Counted from the stretch's first letter, positions 42,298 through 51,499 are shown. The stretch: DNA of 64,000 bases from Spongiactinospora rosea (GCF_003315795.1 NZ_QMEY01000029.1:44657-108656), one strand, 5' to 3'. Numbers and translations are program-made. The notes: generated from the letters alone by a model not told the origin.

Positions 42298-45200
42298 TTG
42301 AGGTTCGAGGTCAGCCGTCTGCCCGCCCGTCGTGGCCCGCAACCGGACGCCGCTTCGGCGGAGCCTCCGGGCGAGCAGAAACCGGCACTGAACGTGCCCG
42401 CGCTGGCGGCGCCCGCACTCGCCACTTGGGCAACGGCGTGGATCCTGCTGGGCTGCTCCCCACTTACCTCGACGATCGTGGCGGGAGCGGCCGTCCTGGC
42501 CATCCTGGCAACGGTCCTGCGCCCCGCACCGCCACCTCGCCCGCAGAGCAAAGGCGGGTTGGCAGGAAGGGGTGAGCAGGCACGGGCTTGGCGAGATCTG
42601 CCTGCCGTCCTGACGACGGTCCGGCAGACCGTACGGACGCATCGTGTGGAGCGTTCAGGTGGGCCTGCAAGAGGTGGTGAGGGGCCGCTGGAGTGGCGGG
42701 AGCTGCCGGGCGCTGTGCGGACTGTTCCGCGGGACGTGCGGTCAGGCCGTGTGGAGGTCTCGAATGGGTCTGTGGGAGTGGGCGGAGGGCTGCGGGAGCT
42801 GCCGGGCGCTGTGCGGACTGTTCCGCGGGACGTGCGGTCAGGCCGTGTGGAGGTCTCGAATGGGTCTGTGGGAGTGGGCGGAGGGCTGCGGGAGCTGCCG
42901 GGCGCTGCGGCGACCGTCCGGTGGGGCGTTCGGATGGGCCGTGTGGAGCGTTCAGGTGGGTCTGCAAGAGGTGGTGAGGGGTCGCTGGAGTGGCGGGAGC
43001 TGCCGGGCGCTGTGCGGACTGTTCCGCGGGACGTTCGGTCAGGCCGTGTGGAGGTCTCGAATGGGTATGTGGGAGTGGGCGGAGGGCTGCGGGAGCTGCC
43101 GGGCGCTGCGGCGACCGTCCGGTGGGGCGTTCGGATGGGCCGTGTGGAGCGTTCAGGTGGGCCTGCAAGAGGTGGTGAGGGGTCGCCGGAGTGGCGGGAG
43201 CTGCCGGGCCCTGCGCCGACCATTCCGCAGGCCGTGCGGACGGACCACGTGGAGGGCTCCTGTGGGTCTGTGAGAGGTGGTGAGGGGTCGCCGGAGCGGG
43301 GGGAGCTGCCGGGCCCTGCGCCGACCACTCCGGAGGCCATGCGGGCGGGCCACATGGAGGGCTCCGGTGGACCCGTAGGGCGGGGCGGGGGAGGGCGGGG
43401 CTGGCGGCGACGGTCGGTTGCGGCGGTGATGCGTGCCGTGCGGTCGCGCCGCTCGAGGAGTACAGGCGGGTTGGAAAGGCGAGGGGAGTGGGCGCAGGGA
43501 TGGCGAGGACCGCTGGTCGGCGGGCTGGCGACGGTTCTGCGGGGCGTACGGACGCGTCGGCTGGGGGGCTCGGGTGGGCTTGTGGGAGGGGGCGAAGGGG
43601 GCCAGGAGCGGCAGGGGTTGCCGGGCGCTGTTCCGGCTGTGCCGACGACGGTCCTGCGTTCCGAACTGCCACGCCGCGTGGGGAGCTCGGGGGAGGCGGC
43701 AGGGCGGGGGGATGGTGTCCCGTCGGGTGGCGTGAATGGGAACGTTCCAGTCGGACACCGCGCACGTCGGCCACCCCGGGCAGCGGAAAGGCTTTACCAC
43801 TCCGCGGGGCGCGAGCGGCGGGGGGTGGCCGTGGTGGCAACGGGCGGGTGGGCTGCATGGTCGGGGCGTCTGGCGGCTGTGGGCGGGCTGGTGAGGCGGG
43901 GGGAGTGGGCGTGGGGGTGGTGGGGGCTGCTGGTTGCGGTGTTGGGGTGTGTGGCGGCGACTGCCGTCGGGGTCGGGGCTCGGGTGCATGCGGTGAGCAG
44001 TGGGCCGGTGGCCGATGGTGTGCGGGTCGGAGCCACCGTCACTGCGGAGATCGTGCTGACCGACGACCCTCGCGCGTTGCGCACTCAGGCGCGGTTCGGC
44101 GGGCCGCGGGTGATCGTGGACGCCGCCGTCGAGGCGATCGAGATGGGCGGGCGCAGGCACGCCGTCAGTGTGCCGGTCGTCGTGCTCGGTTCCGGAGACG
44201 GCTGGCAGGGCCTGCTGCCCAGCCAGCGGCTGCGGGTCAGGGGCAGGCTGGCGTCCGCCGACCGTCCCGGGCTGGTAGCCGGGATGCTCCTGGTACGCGG
44301 CCGGCCATTGATCCTCGGCGGGCCGAACCACGTTCAGCGGATCGCCGGTGTGCTGCGGGCGGGGTTGCGCACCGCGTCCGATGTGCTGCCCGCCGACCAG
44401 TCCGGGCTGCTGCCCGGACTGGTGGTGGGCGACGTCTCGCGTATGGACGGGAAGGTCGAGGCCGACTTCGAGGATGCCGGGCTGGCCCATTTGCTCGCGG
44501 TCAGTGGGGCCAACCTCGCGATCATCGCCGGTGCCGCGGTGGCCCTCGGCAGGGTGGTCTACATGCCGCTGCCCGTACGCGCGGTGCTCGCCGCCGCGGC
44601 GATGCTCGCGTTCGCGGTGGTGGCGCGGCCATCCCCGAGCGTTCTGCGGGCGCTGCTCATGGGGCTGGTCGCGGCCATCGCACTGGGCACCGGCCGGTCC
44701 CGTGACGGGCTGGCGGCGCTGTCGGCGGCCATCCTGCTGCTCATCCTGTTCGAACCCTCCTTGGCCCGCTCCTACGGCTTCGCGCTGTCCGTCTGCGCCA
44801 CGGCGGGCATACTCGTGCTCGCCCCCCGCTGGCGCGATCGGCTGGCGGGAAGGCTGCCGAGGTGGCTGAGCGAGGCCATCGCCGTCCCGGCCGCGGCCCA
44901 GGCGGCGGTCGCCCCGGTCCTGGTGCTCATGTCGGGCGAGGTCTCCCTCGCAGCGGTACCGGCCAATCTGCTGGCGGGCCCTGCCGTCGCGCCCGCCACG
45001 TTGCTCGGTTTCGTCGCGTCGCTGGTGGCTCCGCTGCACGCCGAGGCGGCGAGCTGGGTCGTGCGACCGGCCGGGGTGGCGGTCGGATGGATCATCATGG
45101 TGGCCGACTGGGCGGCGCGGTTGCCGTACGGGGCGGTGCCGTGGCCGGGCGGAGTGGTCGGGATCGGTCTGCTCGGGGCGGTGGCGGTCCTGCTGGTGGC

Positions 45201-46086
45201 GCTCCTGCGCAGTCCGCTCGGCCGGTGGGCCGCGTGCGCGGTGGCGGCGGGGGCGCTCGTCGCGTTCCTGACCATCGGGCCTTCGGTCGCGGCCTGGCCG
45301 CCCGCGCGGTGGCTGCTCGTGGCGTGCGACGTCGGCCAGGGCGACGCGCTGGTCATCGCCGCCGGGCCGGGCAAGGGGGTGGTGGTCGACACCGGGCCCG
45401 ACGGCACGCAGGTGGACAGGTGCCTGCGCGATCTCGGCGTACGTGAGATTCCGCTGCTCGTTCTGACCCATCCGCACGCCGACCATGTGGGCGGGCTCGC
45501 CGGAGCGTTCCGGGGGCGGAGGGTGGGAGCGGTCGCCATGGGGGTTCAGACGCGGGCCGCACCGGCCGTCGACCGCCTCTCGGCGGACATCGCACGACAC
45601 GGGGTGCCGGAGTGGCGGGTGAGTCCCGGTCAGTGGTGGAGCTTCGGGCCTTCGCTGCTCACGGTGCTCGGGACTGCCGCCGGCGAGATTTCCGGTGGCC
45701 TCGGGGACGAGGCGGCGGTGAACAACGCCAGCGTCGTGCTTCATGTTCGCTGGGCGGCGGGATCGGCGTTGCTGAGCGGTGACATCGAGACCGAGGCCCA
45801 GGCCGCGCTGCTGAGCGGTGGGCTTCCCCGGGCCGATGTGCTCAAGGTCCCGCACCATGGGTCTGCGCGCCAGGATTCGGCCTTCCTATCGTCCGTCGGT
45901 GCGCGTGCCGCTCTGATCAGTGTGGGAGCGGACAACGGTTACGGCCACCCGGCGGCGCCGACGGTCTCCCGGCTCACCTGGGCGGGCATGCGGGTCTACC
46001 GCACCGACCGTTCCGGCGACCTCGCGGTGATCGCCACCGCCTCCGGATCGCTCTCCGTCCTGCCCCGCGGGCCCCCTGCTCGCTAG
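42298..46086 (+). CDS. comEC: ComEC/Rec2-family DNA internalisation channel with internal repeat insertion
   Basis: ComEC forms the membrane channel for single-stranded DNA uptake. Of 1262 residues, about 30-75 hold two N-terminal helices; the competence core begins near 550. The Competence domain motif GLAHLLAVSGANLAIIAGAA is at about 720, with many helices to about 1000. A C-terminal metallo-beta-lactamase-like domain follows: DVGQGDALVIAA (about 1011), LTHPHADHVGG (about 1056) and a late KVPHHGSARQDSAF. Usual length is 750-850. The excess is a repeat insertion (about 118-364) and further low-complexity sequence including a translated dispersed element (about 473-507). The frame remains open throughout. 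The TTG start has a perfect ribosome binding site. Confidence 0.92.
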   Translation: MRFEVSRLPARRGPQPDAASAEPPGEQKPALNVPALAAPALATWATAWILLGCSPLTSTIVAGAAVLAILATVLRPAPPPRPQSKGGLAGRGEQARAWRDLPAVLTTVRQTVRTHRVERSGGPARGGEGPLEWRELPGAVRTVPRDVRSGRVEVSNGSVGVGGGLRELPGAVRTVPRDVRSGRVEVSNGSVGVGGGLRELPGAAATVRWGVRMGRVERSGGSARGGEGSLEWRELPGAVRTVPRDVRSGRVEVSNGYVGVGGGLRELPGAAATVRWGVRMGRVERSGGPARGGEGSPEWRELPGPAPTIPQAVRTDHVEGSCGSVRGGEGSPERGELPGPAPTTPEAMRAGHMEGSGGPVGRGGGGRGWRRRSVAAVMRAVRSRRSRSTGGLERRGEWAQGWRGPLVGGLATVLRGVRTRRLGGSGGLVGGGEGGQERQGLPGAVPAVPTTVLRSELPRRVGSSGEAAGRGDGVPSGGVNGNVPVGHRARRPPRAAERLYHSAGRERRGVAVVATGGWAAWSGRLAAVGGLVRRGEWAWGWWGLLVAVLGCVAATAVGVGARVHAVSSGPVADGVRVGATVTAEIVLTDDPRALRTQARFGGPRVIVDAAVEAIEMGGRRHAVSVPVVVLGSGDGWQGLLPSQRLRVRGRLASADRPGLVAGMLLVRGRPLILGGPNHVQRIAGVLRAGLRTASDVLPADQSGLLPGLVVGDVSRMDGKVEADFEDAGLAHLLAVSGANLAIIAGAAVALGRVVYMPLPVRAVLAAAAMLAFAVVARPSPSVLRALLMGLVAAIALGTGRSRDGLAALSAAILLLILFEPSLARSYGFALSVCATAGILVLAPRWRDRLAGRLPRWLSEAIAVPAAAQAAVAPVLVLMSGEVSLAAVPANLLAGPAVAPATLLGFVASLVAPLHAEAASWVVRPAGVAVGWIIMVADWAARLPYGAVPWPGGVVGIGLLGAVAVLLVALLRSPLGRWAACAVAAGALVAFLTIGPSVAAWPPARWLLVACDVGQGDALVIAAGPGKGVVVDTGPDGTQVDRCLRDLGVREIPLLVLTHPHADHVGGLAGAFRGRRVGAVAMGVQTRAAPAVDRLSADIARHGVPEWRVSPGQWWSFGPSLLTVLGTAAGEISGGLGDEAAVNNASVVLHVRWAAGSALLSGDIETEAQAALLSGGLPRADVLKVPHHGSARQDSAFLSSVGARAALISVGADNGYGHPAAPTVSRLTWAGMRVYRTDRSGDLAVIATASGSLSVLPRGPPAR
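42640..43390 (+). repeat. ~96-bp tandem repeats inside comEC
   Basis: Two adjacent 96-base units (beginning at about 42700 and 42796) are identical and encode 32 residues of the type GAVRTVPRDVRSGRVEVSNG followed by SVGVGGGLRELP. Around them are five to six related units of 32-36 codons (GAAATVRWGVRMGRVERSGG and variants). The insertion lies between the second helix and the competence core. Confidence 0.85.
43715..43818 (+). repeat. Dispersed ~110-bp element, copy 2 (inside comEC)
   Basis: GGCGTGAATGGGAACGTTCC ... CACGTCGGCCACCCCGGGC and AGCGGAAAG ... CCACTCCGCGGGGCGCGA align block by block with 62941-63050 and with the complement of 39161-39270. Here it is read in frame as part of ComEC, ending LYHSAGRERR, which corresponds to KYHRSAGRDQR and KFYHSAGRDPP in the other copies. 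Confidence 0.65.
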
Positions 46087-46124
46087 CCGCCCGGCGAGAC
46101 GATCGCATGTGGGATGCTCTGAGC

Positions 46125-47105
46125 ATGGCCGCGACTAGTCCTGCCCCTGTGACCTTGGTTCTCGGCGATGAGGAGCTGCTCGCCGACCGTGCAGTGAGCG
46201 CCGTGGTGGCCGCGGCGCGAGAGGTGGACCCAGGGCTGGAGCTGCATGATCTCCTGGGGGGGAAGGTCGAGCCCGGGCAGGTGTCCGGGCTGACGTCTCC
46301 GTCGCTGTTCGGGGACGGGGCGGCGATCGTGATCAGGTCCGCGCAGGACCTCGGCAAGGACGTGATCGCCGAGGTGGTCAAGTACACCGCCAGGCCCGCC
46401 GAGGGGATCGTGCTCGTGCTCGCCCATCCGGGAGGGGTCAAGGGCAAGGCCCTCGTGGACGGGGTGAAGAAGGCGGGCGCCCAGGTCGTCACGGTCAGCA
46501 AGATCACCAAGGCGGGGGAGCGGCTGGACTTCGTCAAGGGCGAGATCAGGCGCGCGGGCCGGACCATCGCGCCGGACGCGGCGCAGGCGCTGGTGGACGC
46601 GGTCGGGAGCGACCTGCGGGAGCTGGCGGCGGCGTGCAGCCAGCTCGCGTTCGACACGCCTGCCGATCGCAAGGGCATCGACGCGGCGGCGGTCGCCCGC
46701 TACTACCGGGGGCGGGCCGAGGTGACCGGGTTCACGGTGGCCGACGCGGCGGTCGAGGGCCGGCTCGCCGACGCGCTGGAGCAGCTCCGCTGGGCGCTGG
46801 GCACGGGCGTGGCGCCGGTGCTGCTCGTGAGCGCACTCGCGGGCGGGCTCCGATCCCTCGCCAAGGTCGGCGGGGCCCCGCGCAACCTGCGCGGCGGACA
46901 GCTCGCCTCCCATCTCGGCATGCCGCCGTGGAAGGTGGACCGCGTCAGGCGGCAGCTCGGCGGCTGGCGCCCGGACGGCATCGCCCGGGCCATCCAGGCG
47001 GTCGCGGAGGCCGACGAGCAGGTCAAGGGCGGCGGCGCCGACCCCGCGTACGCCTTGGAGCACGCCGTCCAGACCATCGTGGCGAGCCGCTCGACGACCC
47101 GCTGA
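46125..47105 (+). CDS. holA: DNA polymerase III subunit delta
   Basis: The clamp-loader delta subunit, which opens the beta clamp. The 326-residue product shows the HolA pattern: LVLGDEELLADRAVSAVVA at the N terminus in the degenerate AAA+ fold, SLFGDGAAIVIRSA, LVLAHPGGVKGKALVDGVKK, VGSDLRELAAACSQLAF and a C-terminal helical part (WALGTGVAPVLLVSALAGGLRSL ... HLGMPPWKVDRVRRQ). It follows comEC on the same strand, the standard actinobacterial comEA-comEC-holA order. ATG 46125 is used; an in-frame ATG at 46107 would add six residues. Confidence 0.93.
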   Translation: MAATSPAPVTLVLGDEELLADRAVSAVVAAAREVDPGLELHDLLGGKVEPGQVSGLTSPSLFGDGAAIVIRSAQDLGKDVIAEVVKYTARPAEGIVLVLAHPGGVKGKALVDGVKKAGAQVVTVSKITKAGERLDFVKGEIRRAGRTIAPDAAQALVDAVGSDLRELAAACSQLAFDTPADRKGIDAAAVARYYRGRAEVTGFTVADAAVEGRLADALEQLRWALGTGVAPVLLVSALAGGLRSLAKVGGAPRNLRGGQLASHLGMPPWKVDRVRRQLGGWRPDGIARAIQAVAEADEQVKGGGADPAYALEHAVQTIVASRSTTR

Positions 47106-47184
47106 AGCCGCATGCGGAGTCGTGGGGGTGACCCCTGGCCAGGGGGTCTGGAGTTTCGTGGCGTGGGCGGGGGTGAGTAGCGCC

Positions 47185-47880
47185 TCAGGTGGTGGCGGGT
47201 TGGGGGGTGGTGAGGGTGCCGTCGTGCATTTCGAGGACGCGGTCGGCCAAGGTCATCAGGCTGGGGTCGTGGGTGGCGACGAGGGCGGTGACGTTCTCGG
47301 TGCGGACCAGGGCGCGTAGGAGTTCCATGATCTGGCGGCCGGTCTGGGAGTCGAGCTGTCCCGTGGGCTCGTCGGCGATGAGCAGGCGGGGGCGGTTGGC
47401 CAGGGAGCGGGCGATGGCGACGCGTTGTTGCTGACCGCCGGACAGTTCGTAAGGACGCTGGTTGGCGTGCCGTTCCAGGCCGACCAACGCCAGCAGCATG
47501 GCGGTGCGCCGGTCGCGTTCGGCGGCGGGCAGCTTGGCCAGGCGCATCGGCACGCCGACGTTCTCCGCCGCCGACAGCACCGGGATCAGCCCGAACGACT
47601 GGAACACGAAGCCGATCACGTCGCGGCGCAGCGCGAGCAGGCCGTCCTCGGGCATGGCGGTCACTTCCTGTCCCGCGACCACGACGCGGCCCGCGTCCGG
47701 GCGGTCGAGGCCGCCCACCTGGTTGAGCAGGGTGGTCTTGCCGGAGCCGGAGCGGCCGCGTACGGCGATCAGTTCGCCGGGGAACGCCTGGAAGGAGACC
47801 TCTTTGAGGGCGACGACCTCGTTGGGGCCGTTCCGGTACACCTTGCGGACGCCCTCCACGACGACCAGCGGATCACTCAT
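47185..47880 (-). CDS. MacB/LolD-type ABC transporter ATPase
   Basis: A 231-residue ABC ATPase with Walker A GRSGSGKTTLL, signature LSGGQQQRVAIARSL, Walker B LLIADEPTGQLDSQTG and H-loop ALVATHD. The D-E-P-T-G-x-L-D form is characteristic of the MacB/LolD/FtsE group that drives FtsX-like permeases by mechanotransmission. It is the last of four minus-strand genes: permease, permease, ATPase, ATPase. ATG 47880 overlaps the preceding ATPase gene by eight bases. The two ATPases probably form a heterodimer or serve one permease each. Confidence 0.93.
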   Translation of the reverse strand: MSDPLVVVEGVRKVYRNGPNEVVALKEVSFQAFPGELIAVRGRSGSGKTTLLNQVGGLDRPDAGRVVVAGQEVTAMPEDGLLALRRDVIGFVFQSFGLIPVLSAAENVGVPMRLAKLPAAERDRRTAMLLALVGLERHANQRPYELSGGQQQRVAIARSLANRPRLLIADEPTGQLDSQTGRQIMELLRALVRTENVTALVATHDPSLMTLADRVLEMHDGTLTTPQPATT

Positions 47881-48808
47881 CCTCGCCACCCCCCGACGCT
47901 TCCGGCCACACTCCGATGTGGTCGCGTTCCAGCTCCAGCCGCACCCGGCGTTCCATGTTCAGCGCGTTGATGAAGTCGCGGGGAAGCTGCAGCCGTCCCA
48001 CGCGGTCCAGCACCGCGTACTCCTCGGCGATGAGCCCGCCGTCCCCCGACTCGCGGCGCAGCGTCTCACTGCTGGTCCGCCCGTCGCGGATGCCCACGGT
48101 ACGGTCGACCTGCTCCGAGACCAGGTCGTCGTGGGTGACGATCACCGCGGTGACGCCCAGCTCCCGGTTGGCGCCGCGCAGCGCGGCGAACACCTCCTCG
48201 GAGTTGTCGCTGTCCAGTTCGCCGGTGGGCTCGTCGGCCAGGATGACCTCGGGGGAGTTGGCCAGCGCGACCGCGATGGCGACCCGCTGCTGCTCGCCGC
48301 CGGACATCTCGCCGGGACGGCGGGTGGCGCAGTGCGGCACGCCCAGCAGTTCCAGCAGCTCGCCCGCGCGGGCCTGGGAGGCGCGCTTGCCGGCCAGCCG
48401 CATGGGCAGGGTCACGTTCTCCTGGCCGTTCAGGTAGGGGAGCAGGTTGCGGGCCGTCTGCTGCCAGATGAAGCCGACCACCTCCCTGCGGTACCTGAGC
48501 CGGTCCTTCGGCTTCATCGACAGCAGGTCCATGCCGGCCACCCTGGCCACGCCCGCCGTCGGTACGTCGAGCCCGGACAGCACGTTGAGCAGGGTGGACT
48601 TGCCCGACCCCGACGCGCCGACCACGGCGATCAGCTCGCCCTTCTCCACCAGCAGGTCAAGGCCCTGCAGGGCGACGACCTCGACGCCCTCGGTCTTGTA
48701 GATGCGCACCAGGTTGTCGCACAGGATGTGGGCGTGCTCGCCGAAGGCGGGCCGGGCCCTGGTGGCCTGGGCCTCCAGGTCGGACAGCGACGGGGTTTCG
48801 GTCGTCAT
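47873..48808 (-). CDS. MacB/LolD-type ABC ATPase with AbrB-like C-terminal extension
   Basis: A 311-residue ATPase with Walker A GASGSGKSTLL, signature MSGGEQQRVAIAVAL, Walker B VILADEPTGELDSDNS and H-loop VIVTHDD. The ATPase core ends near 245. Residues 264-303 read AVLDRVGRLQLPRDFINALN then MERRVRLELERDHIGVWPE, which fits the SpoVT/AbrB swapped-hairpin pattern (x-D-x-x-G-R-x-x-(I/L)-P-x-x-(hydrophobic)-x-x-x-(L)). Such a domain usually dimerises and binds DNA; fused to an ATPase it could serve dimerisation. It is adjacent to its permease gene (no gap to 48809) and overlaps the next ATPase. Confidence 0.9.
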   Translation of the reverse strand: MTTETPSLSDLEAQATRARPAFGEHAHILCDNLVRIYKTEGVEVVALQGLDLLVEKGELIAVVGASGSGKSTLLNVLSGLDVPTAGVARVAGMDLLSMKPKDRLRYRREVVGFIWQQTARNLLPYLNGQENVTLPMRLAGKRASQARAGELLELLGVPHCATRRPGEMSGGEQQRVAIAVALANSPEVILADEPTGELDSDNSEEVFAALRGANRELGVTAVIVTHDDLVSEQVDRTVGIRDGRTSSETLRRESGDGGLIAEEYAVLDRVGRLQLPRDFINALNMERRVRLELERDHIGVWPEASGGGEDE

Positions 48809-51499
48809 TCAGTCACCTACTCTGAGCGCGGAGCCGAGCGAGCGGCGGCGGGCGACGGCGGCGTGCGCGAACGCACCGGCCACCGCCACCCCCGCCAGGC
48901 CGATGGCCAGCAGGGAGGGGGTCAGCACATCGATGGGGTAGCCCTCGATCCGGACGTCGCCCGCGTAGACGCTGAGGTCGATGCCGGGGCCGAGGGCGGC
49001 GGGCAGGGCCAGCCCGAGCAGCAGCCCCACCAGCGCGGTCAGCACGATCATAGGGGCGATCTCCAGAACGGTCAGGCCGCGGGCCTGCCGTTCGGACATG
49101 CCGAGGGTGCGCAGGTACGTCAGCGCGGTGCTCCGCTCGGCACCGGTGATCACCAGCACGATGAGCACCGCGAGGAGCGCGTAGCCGCCGAGGGCCACGG
49201 TGACCACCAGCAGGGTGGTCTGCACGGTACCGGCCAGCGGGGTGGAGGTGATCCGGCTCAGCTCGCCGTCCACGGTGGTCACGATGGGCGGTACCGACAG
49301 CCCGGCGGCGGCCGTCAGGCGCGCAGGGTCCAGGTTGGTGCCGCCGATCAGCAGCGTGTTGATCTCGGTGCGCGAACCGGCCCGCTCGTTGGCGTCCAGC
49401 GGCACGACGACGAGGCCGCGTGGCTCGCCATAAACGCCGGGCAGGGCGGTGACCGTGCCCTTGGGCACCACGGTCAGCCGCGCCTTCCAGCCGATCTGGA
49501 GCGTGTCGTTGCCGATGAGTTCGGGGCTGACCAGGGCCGGTACGGCCGGTGCGGGCACCCCCTCCGGCGGCGCGGGCATCGACAGCGGCGTCCCGGCGAG
49601 GATCTTCCGGTAGGCGGCCAGGTCGACGGCGAAGCCGGTGCCGAACACCCCGCCGCTGCCGATCTGCACCGACTCCTTGGCGGCCGGTACGACCTCGCGG
49701 ACCCCGGGCACCCGCCGCACCCGCTCGATCGCCTCCGGCGGGATGGCCACCGCGCTGTCGATCCGCGCGTCGGCGCCCGCCCGCTGCCAGGCCGCCTCCC
49801 GCTGGGTCGAGGTGAGGCCGTTGGAGATCACCGCCGCGAAGACCGAGACGGTGAGCGCGGGCAGCAGGATGAGCACCGGCAGCGCGCTGAACGCCCTGGC
49901 CCTGGCCGCCAGCGTGAACCCCAGGAACGGCACCGCCCGTGGCCGCCGGTCCACCAGCGCGGAGATCGCCCGCAGCGGATACGGGTAGCACCGCACGGTG
50001 ATCAGCGCGCCCGCCACGGTCAGCGCCACCGGCACGACCATCAGGAACGGGTCGGTCCCGTGTTCGGCGACCGACGTGGTCAGGCCGCGGGTGCGCAGCA
50101 GGTAGGCCCCGCCGAGGGCGAGCACCACGACCACCACTTCCAGCATGAGCCGCCGCGGCGACGGACGGCGGCTCACCACGTCGTCGCGCCGGTCGTGCAG
50201 CGGCTTGCGATGGGCCAGCGCCGTCCGCCCGGCGGCGAACAGCACCGCCGCCAGCGCGAGCACCACGGGCCCGATGTGCGAGATCGGCGTGAGCGGACCC
50301 GGCACCAGGTACGACAGCAGGTACCCGGCGAGCGCGGCGGGCACCGCGACCGCGGCGGCCACTCCCGCGCCCGTGCCCACCACCTGTCCCAGGGAGCCGC
50401 CGCGGGCGCGCATCAGGCCGAGCGTCGGACGGACGCGCTCGGTCAGCAACTGGACGGCGAGCGCGATCACGCCCAGCGCGACGGCGGCGAGCCCGGCCAG
50501 GATGAGCAGCAGCAGCGATTCGGCGTTGCCCAGCCGGACGAGGTAGTCGCCGAGCAGCGTGGAAAGGCCCGTGGCGGCCCGGCCGGGCGAGCCGCCGCCG
50601 GGCAGTACGCCCTGGCCGGCCGTCTGCCCCATGGCCAGCGTGCCCGCCTTGTCGACGAACACCGACGTGGCGTCGATCACCTGGCGGGCGTTACGGGCGT
50701 CGATCTTGGCCGAGTCGACCGCGATGATCCACCGATAGGTGAGCTGGCGGGCCCGGCCGTCCAGCTTGGCCAGGGTCGCGGCGGAGGTCAGGGCGGTGAT
50801 GTAGGTGTCGTTGTTGTCGCTGCCCGGCTGTGACTCGATCCTCACGGCGAGCATGTCGCCGTTGTGGTCCCAGTACCGGTCGCGGGGCGCGAGCGGCTCG
50901 AAGATCGCGGTGACCCGGGCGGCGATCATGTCGCTGTGCCCGAGTACCAGCGTGGTGCCGACCGGCATGTCCATCCGCTGCGACGCCTCCCTGGTGAGGG
51001 CGATGTCGAACTGCGGCATCCCCTGCCCGCCGGGTCGCTTGGCGGTGGTGACCGGCCCCGGTGCGGTCCCCTCCACGTAGCGGACCCGGCGGTCGGCGTC
51101 GGACACCCAGCCGATGTTGACGTACTGGTGTTTCTGGTGACCGGGGGTGATGCGCCCGGAGACGGGGGTCTGCGCGGTCTTGGCGGCGGCGTGCGTCCGC
51201 GACCTGGGCCCGAGGTCGGTGGCGGCGCGCAGGTCCGGCGGGAGCAGCCGCTGCCAGCGGTCCATGGCGGCGGCGAACCCCTCGGCGTCGCCGATGAGGT
51301 CCGCGTCGACCGACTGGAGTACGGCCAGGTCGGTCCGGTGCGCCGGGACGGAGTTCATCACCTCGTGCAGGGCGTCGTCGTAGGCGCCCTGCACGGCGCG
51401 GGGCAGCCCGCCGATCAGCAGCGACGCGGTCAGCGTCAGTACGGCGAGCACCGCCGCCGCCCCGCGATGTACGCGGGTGGCCAGCACGAGCACGTTCAC
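48809..51499 (-). CDS. FtsX-like ABC transporter permease (second)
   Basis: An 896-residue membrane protein with an N-terminal helix (about 14-35), a large extracytoplasmic domain (about 40-330), a group of helices (about 340-570), a second extracytoplasmic domain, and a C-terminal FtsX domain with four helices (about 740-890; LTYLRTLGMSERQARGLTVLE is the cytoplasmic loop typical of FtsX/MacB). The duplicated layout is that of DUF214/FtsX exporters. GTG 51499 overlaps the stop of the upstream permease (GTGA) and has GGGGAGG before it, marking the true start. Confidence 0.88.
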   Translation of the reverse strand: MNVLVLATRVHRGAAAVLAVLTLTASLLIGGLPRAVQGAYDDALHEVMNSVPAHRTDLAVLQSVDADLIGDAEGFAAAMDRWQRLLPPDLRAATDLGPRSRTHAAAKTAQTPVSGRITPGHQKHQYVNIGWVSDADRRVRYVEGTAPGPVTTAKRPGGQGMPQFDIALTREASQRMDMPVGTTLVLGHSDMIAARVTAIFEPLAPRDRYWDHNGDMLAVRIESQPGSDNNDTYITALTSAATLAKLDGRARQLTYRWIIAVDSAKIDARNARQVIDATSVFVDKAGTLAMGQTAGQGVLPGGGSPGRAATGLSTLLGDYLVRLGNAESLLLLILAGLAAVALGVIALAVQLLTERVRPTLGLMRARGGSLGQVVGTGAGVAAAVAVPAALAGYLLSYLVPGPLTPISHIGPVVLALAAVLFAAGRTALAHRKPLHDRRDDVVSRRPSPRRLMLEVVVVVLALGGAYLLRTRGLTTSVAEHGTDPFLMVVPVALTVAGALITVRCYPYPLRAISALVDRRPRAVPFLGFTLAARARAFSALPVLILLPALTVSVFAAVISNGLTSTQREAAWQRAGADARIDSAVAIPPEAIERVRRVPGVREVVPAAKESVQIGSGGVFGTGFAVDLAAYRKILAGTPLSMPAPPEGVPAPAVPALVSPELIGNDTLQIGWKARLTVVPKGTVTALPGVYGEPRGLVVVPLDANERAGSRTEINTLLIGGTNLDPARLTAAAGLSVPPIVTTVDGELSRITSTPLAGTVQTTLLVVTVALGGYALLAVLIVLVITGAERSTALTYLRTLGMSERQARGLTVLEIAPMIVLTALVGLLLGLALPAALGPGIDLSVYAGDVRIEGYPIDVLTPSLLAIGLAGVAVAGAFAHAAVARRRSLGSALRVGD

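Noticed and set aside
43153..45858. 901-codon open frame on the minus strand across comEC
   Set aside because: It is antisense to the well-supported ComEC frame, is dominated by Arg/His/Pro from GC-rich antisense codons and has no recognisable domain.
47462..50833. 1123-codon open frame on the plus strand over the ABC exporter genes
   Set aside because: It overlaps two ABC genes with complete motifs on the other strand; its composition is the usual Asp/Gly/His/Arg pattern of antisense GC-rich DNA.
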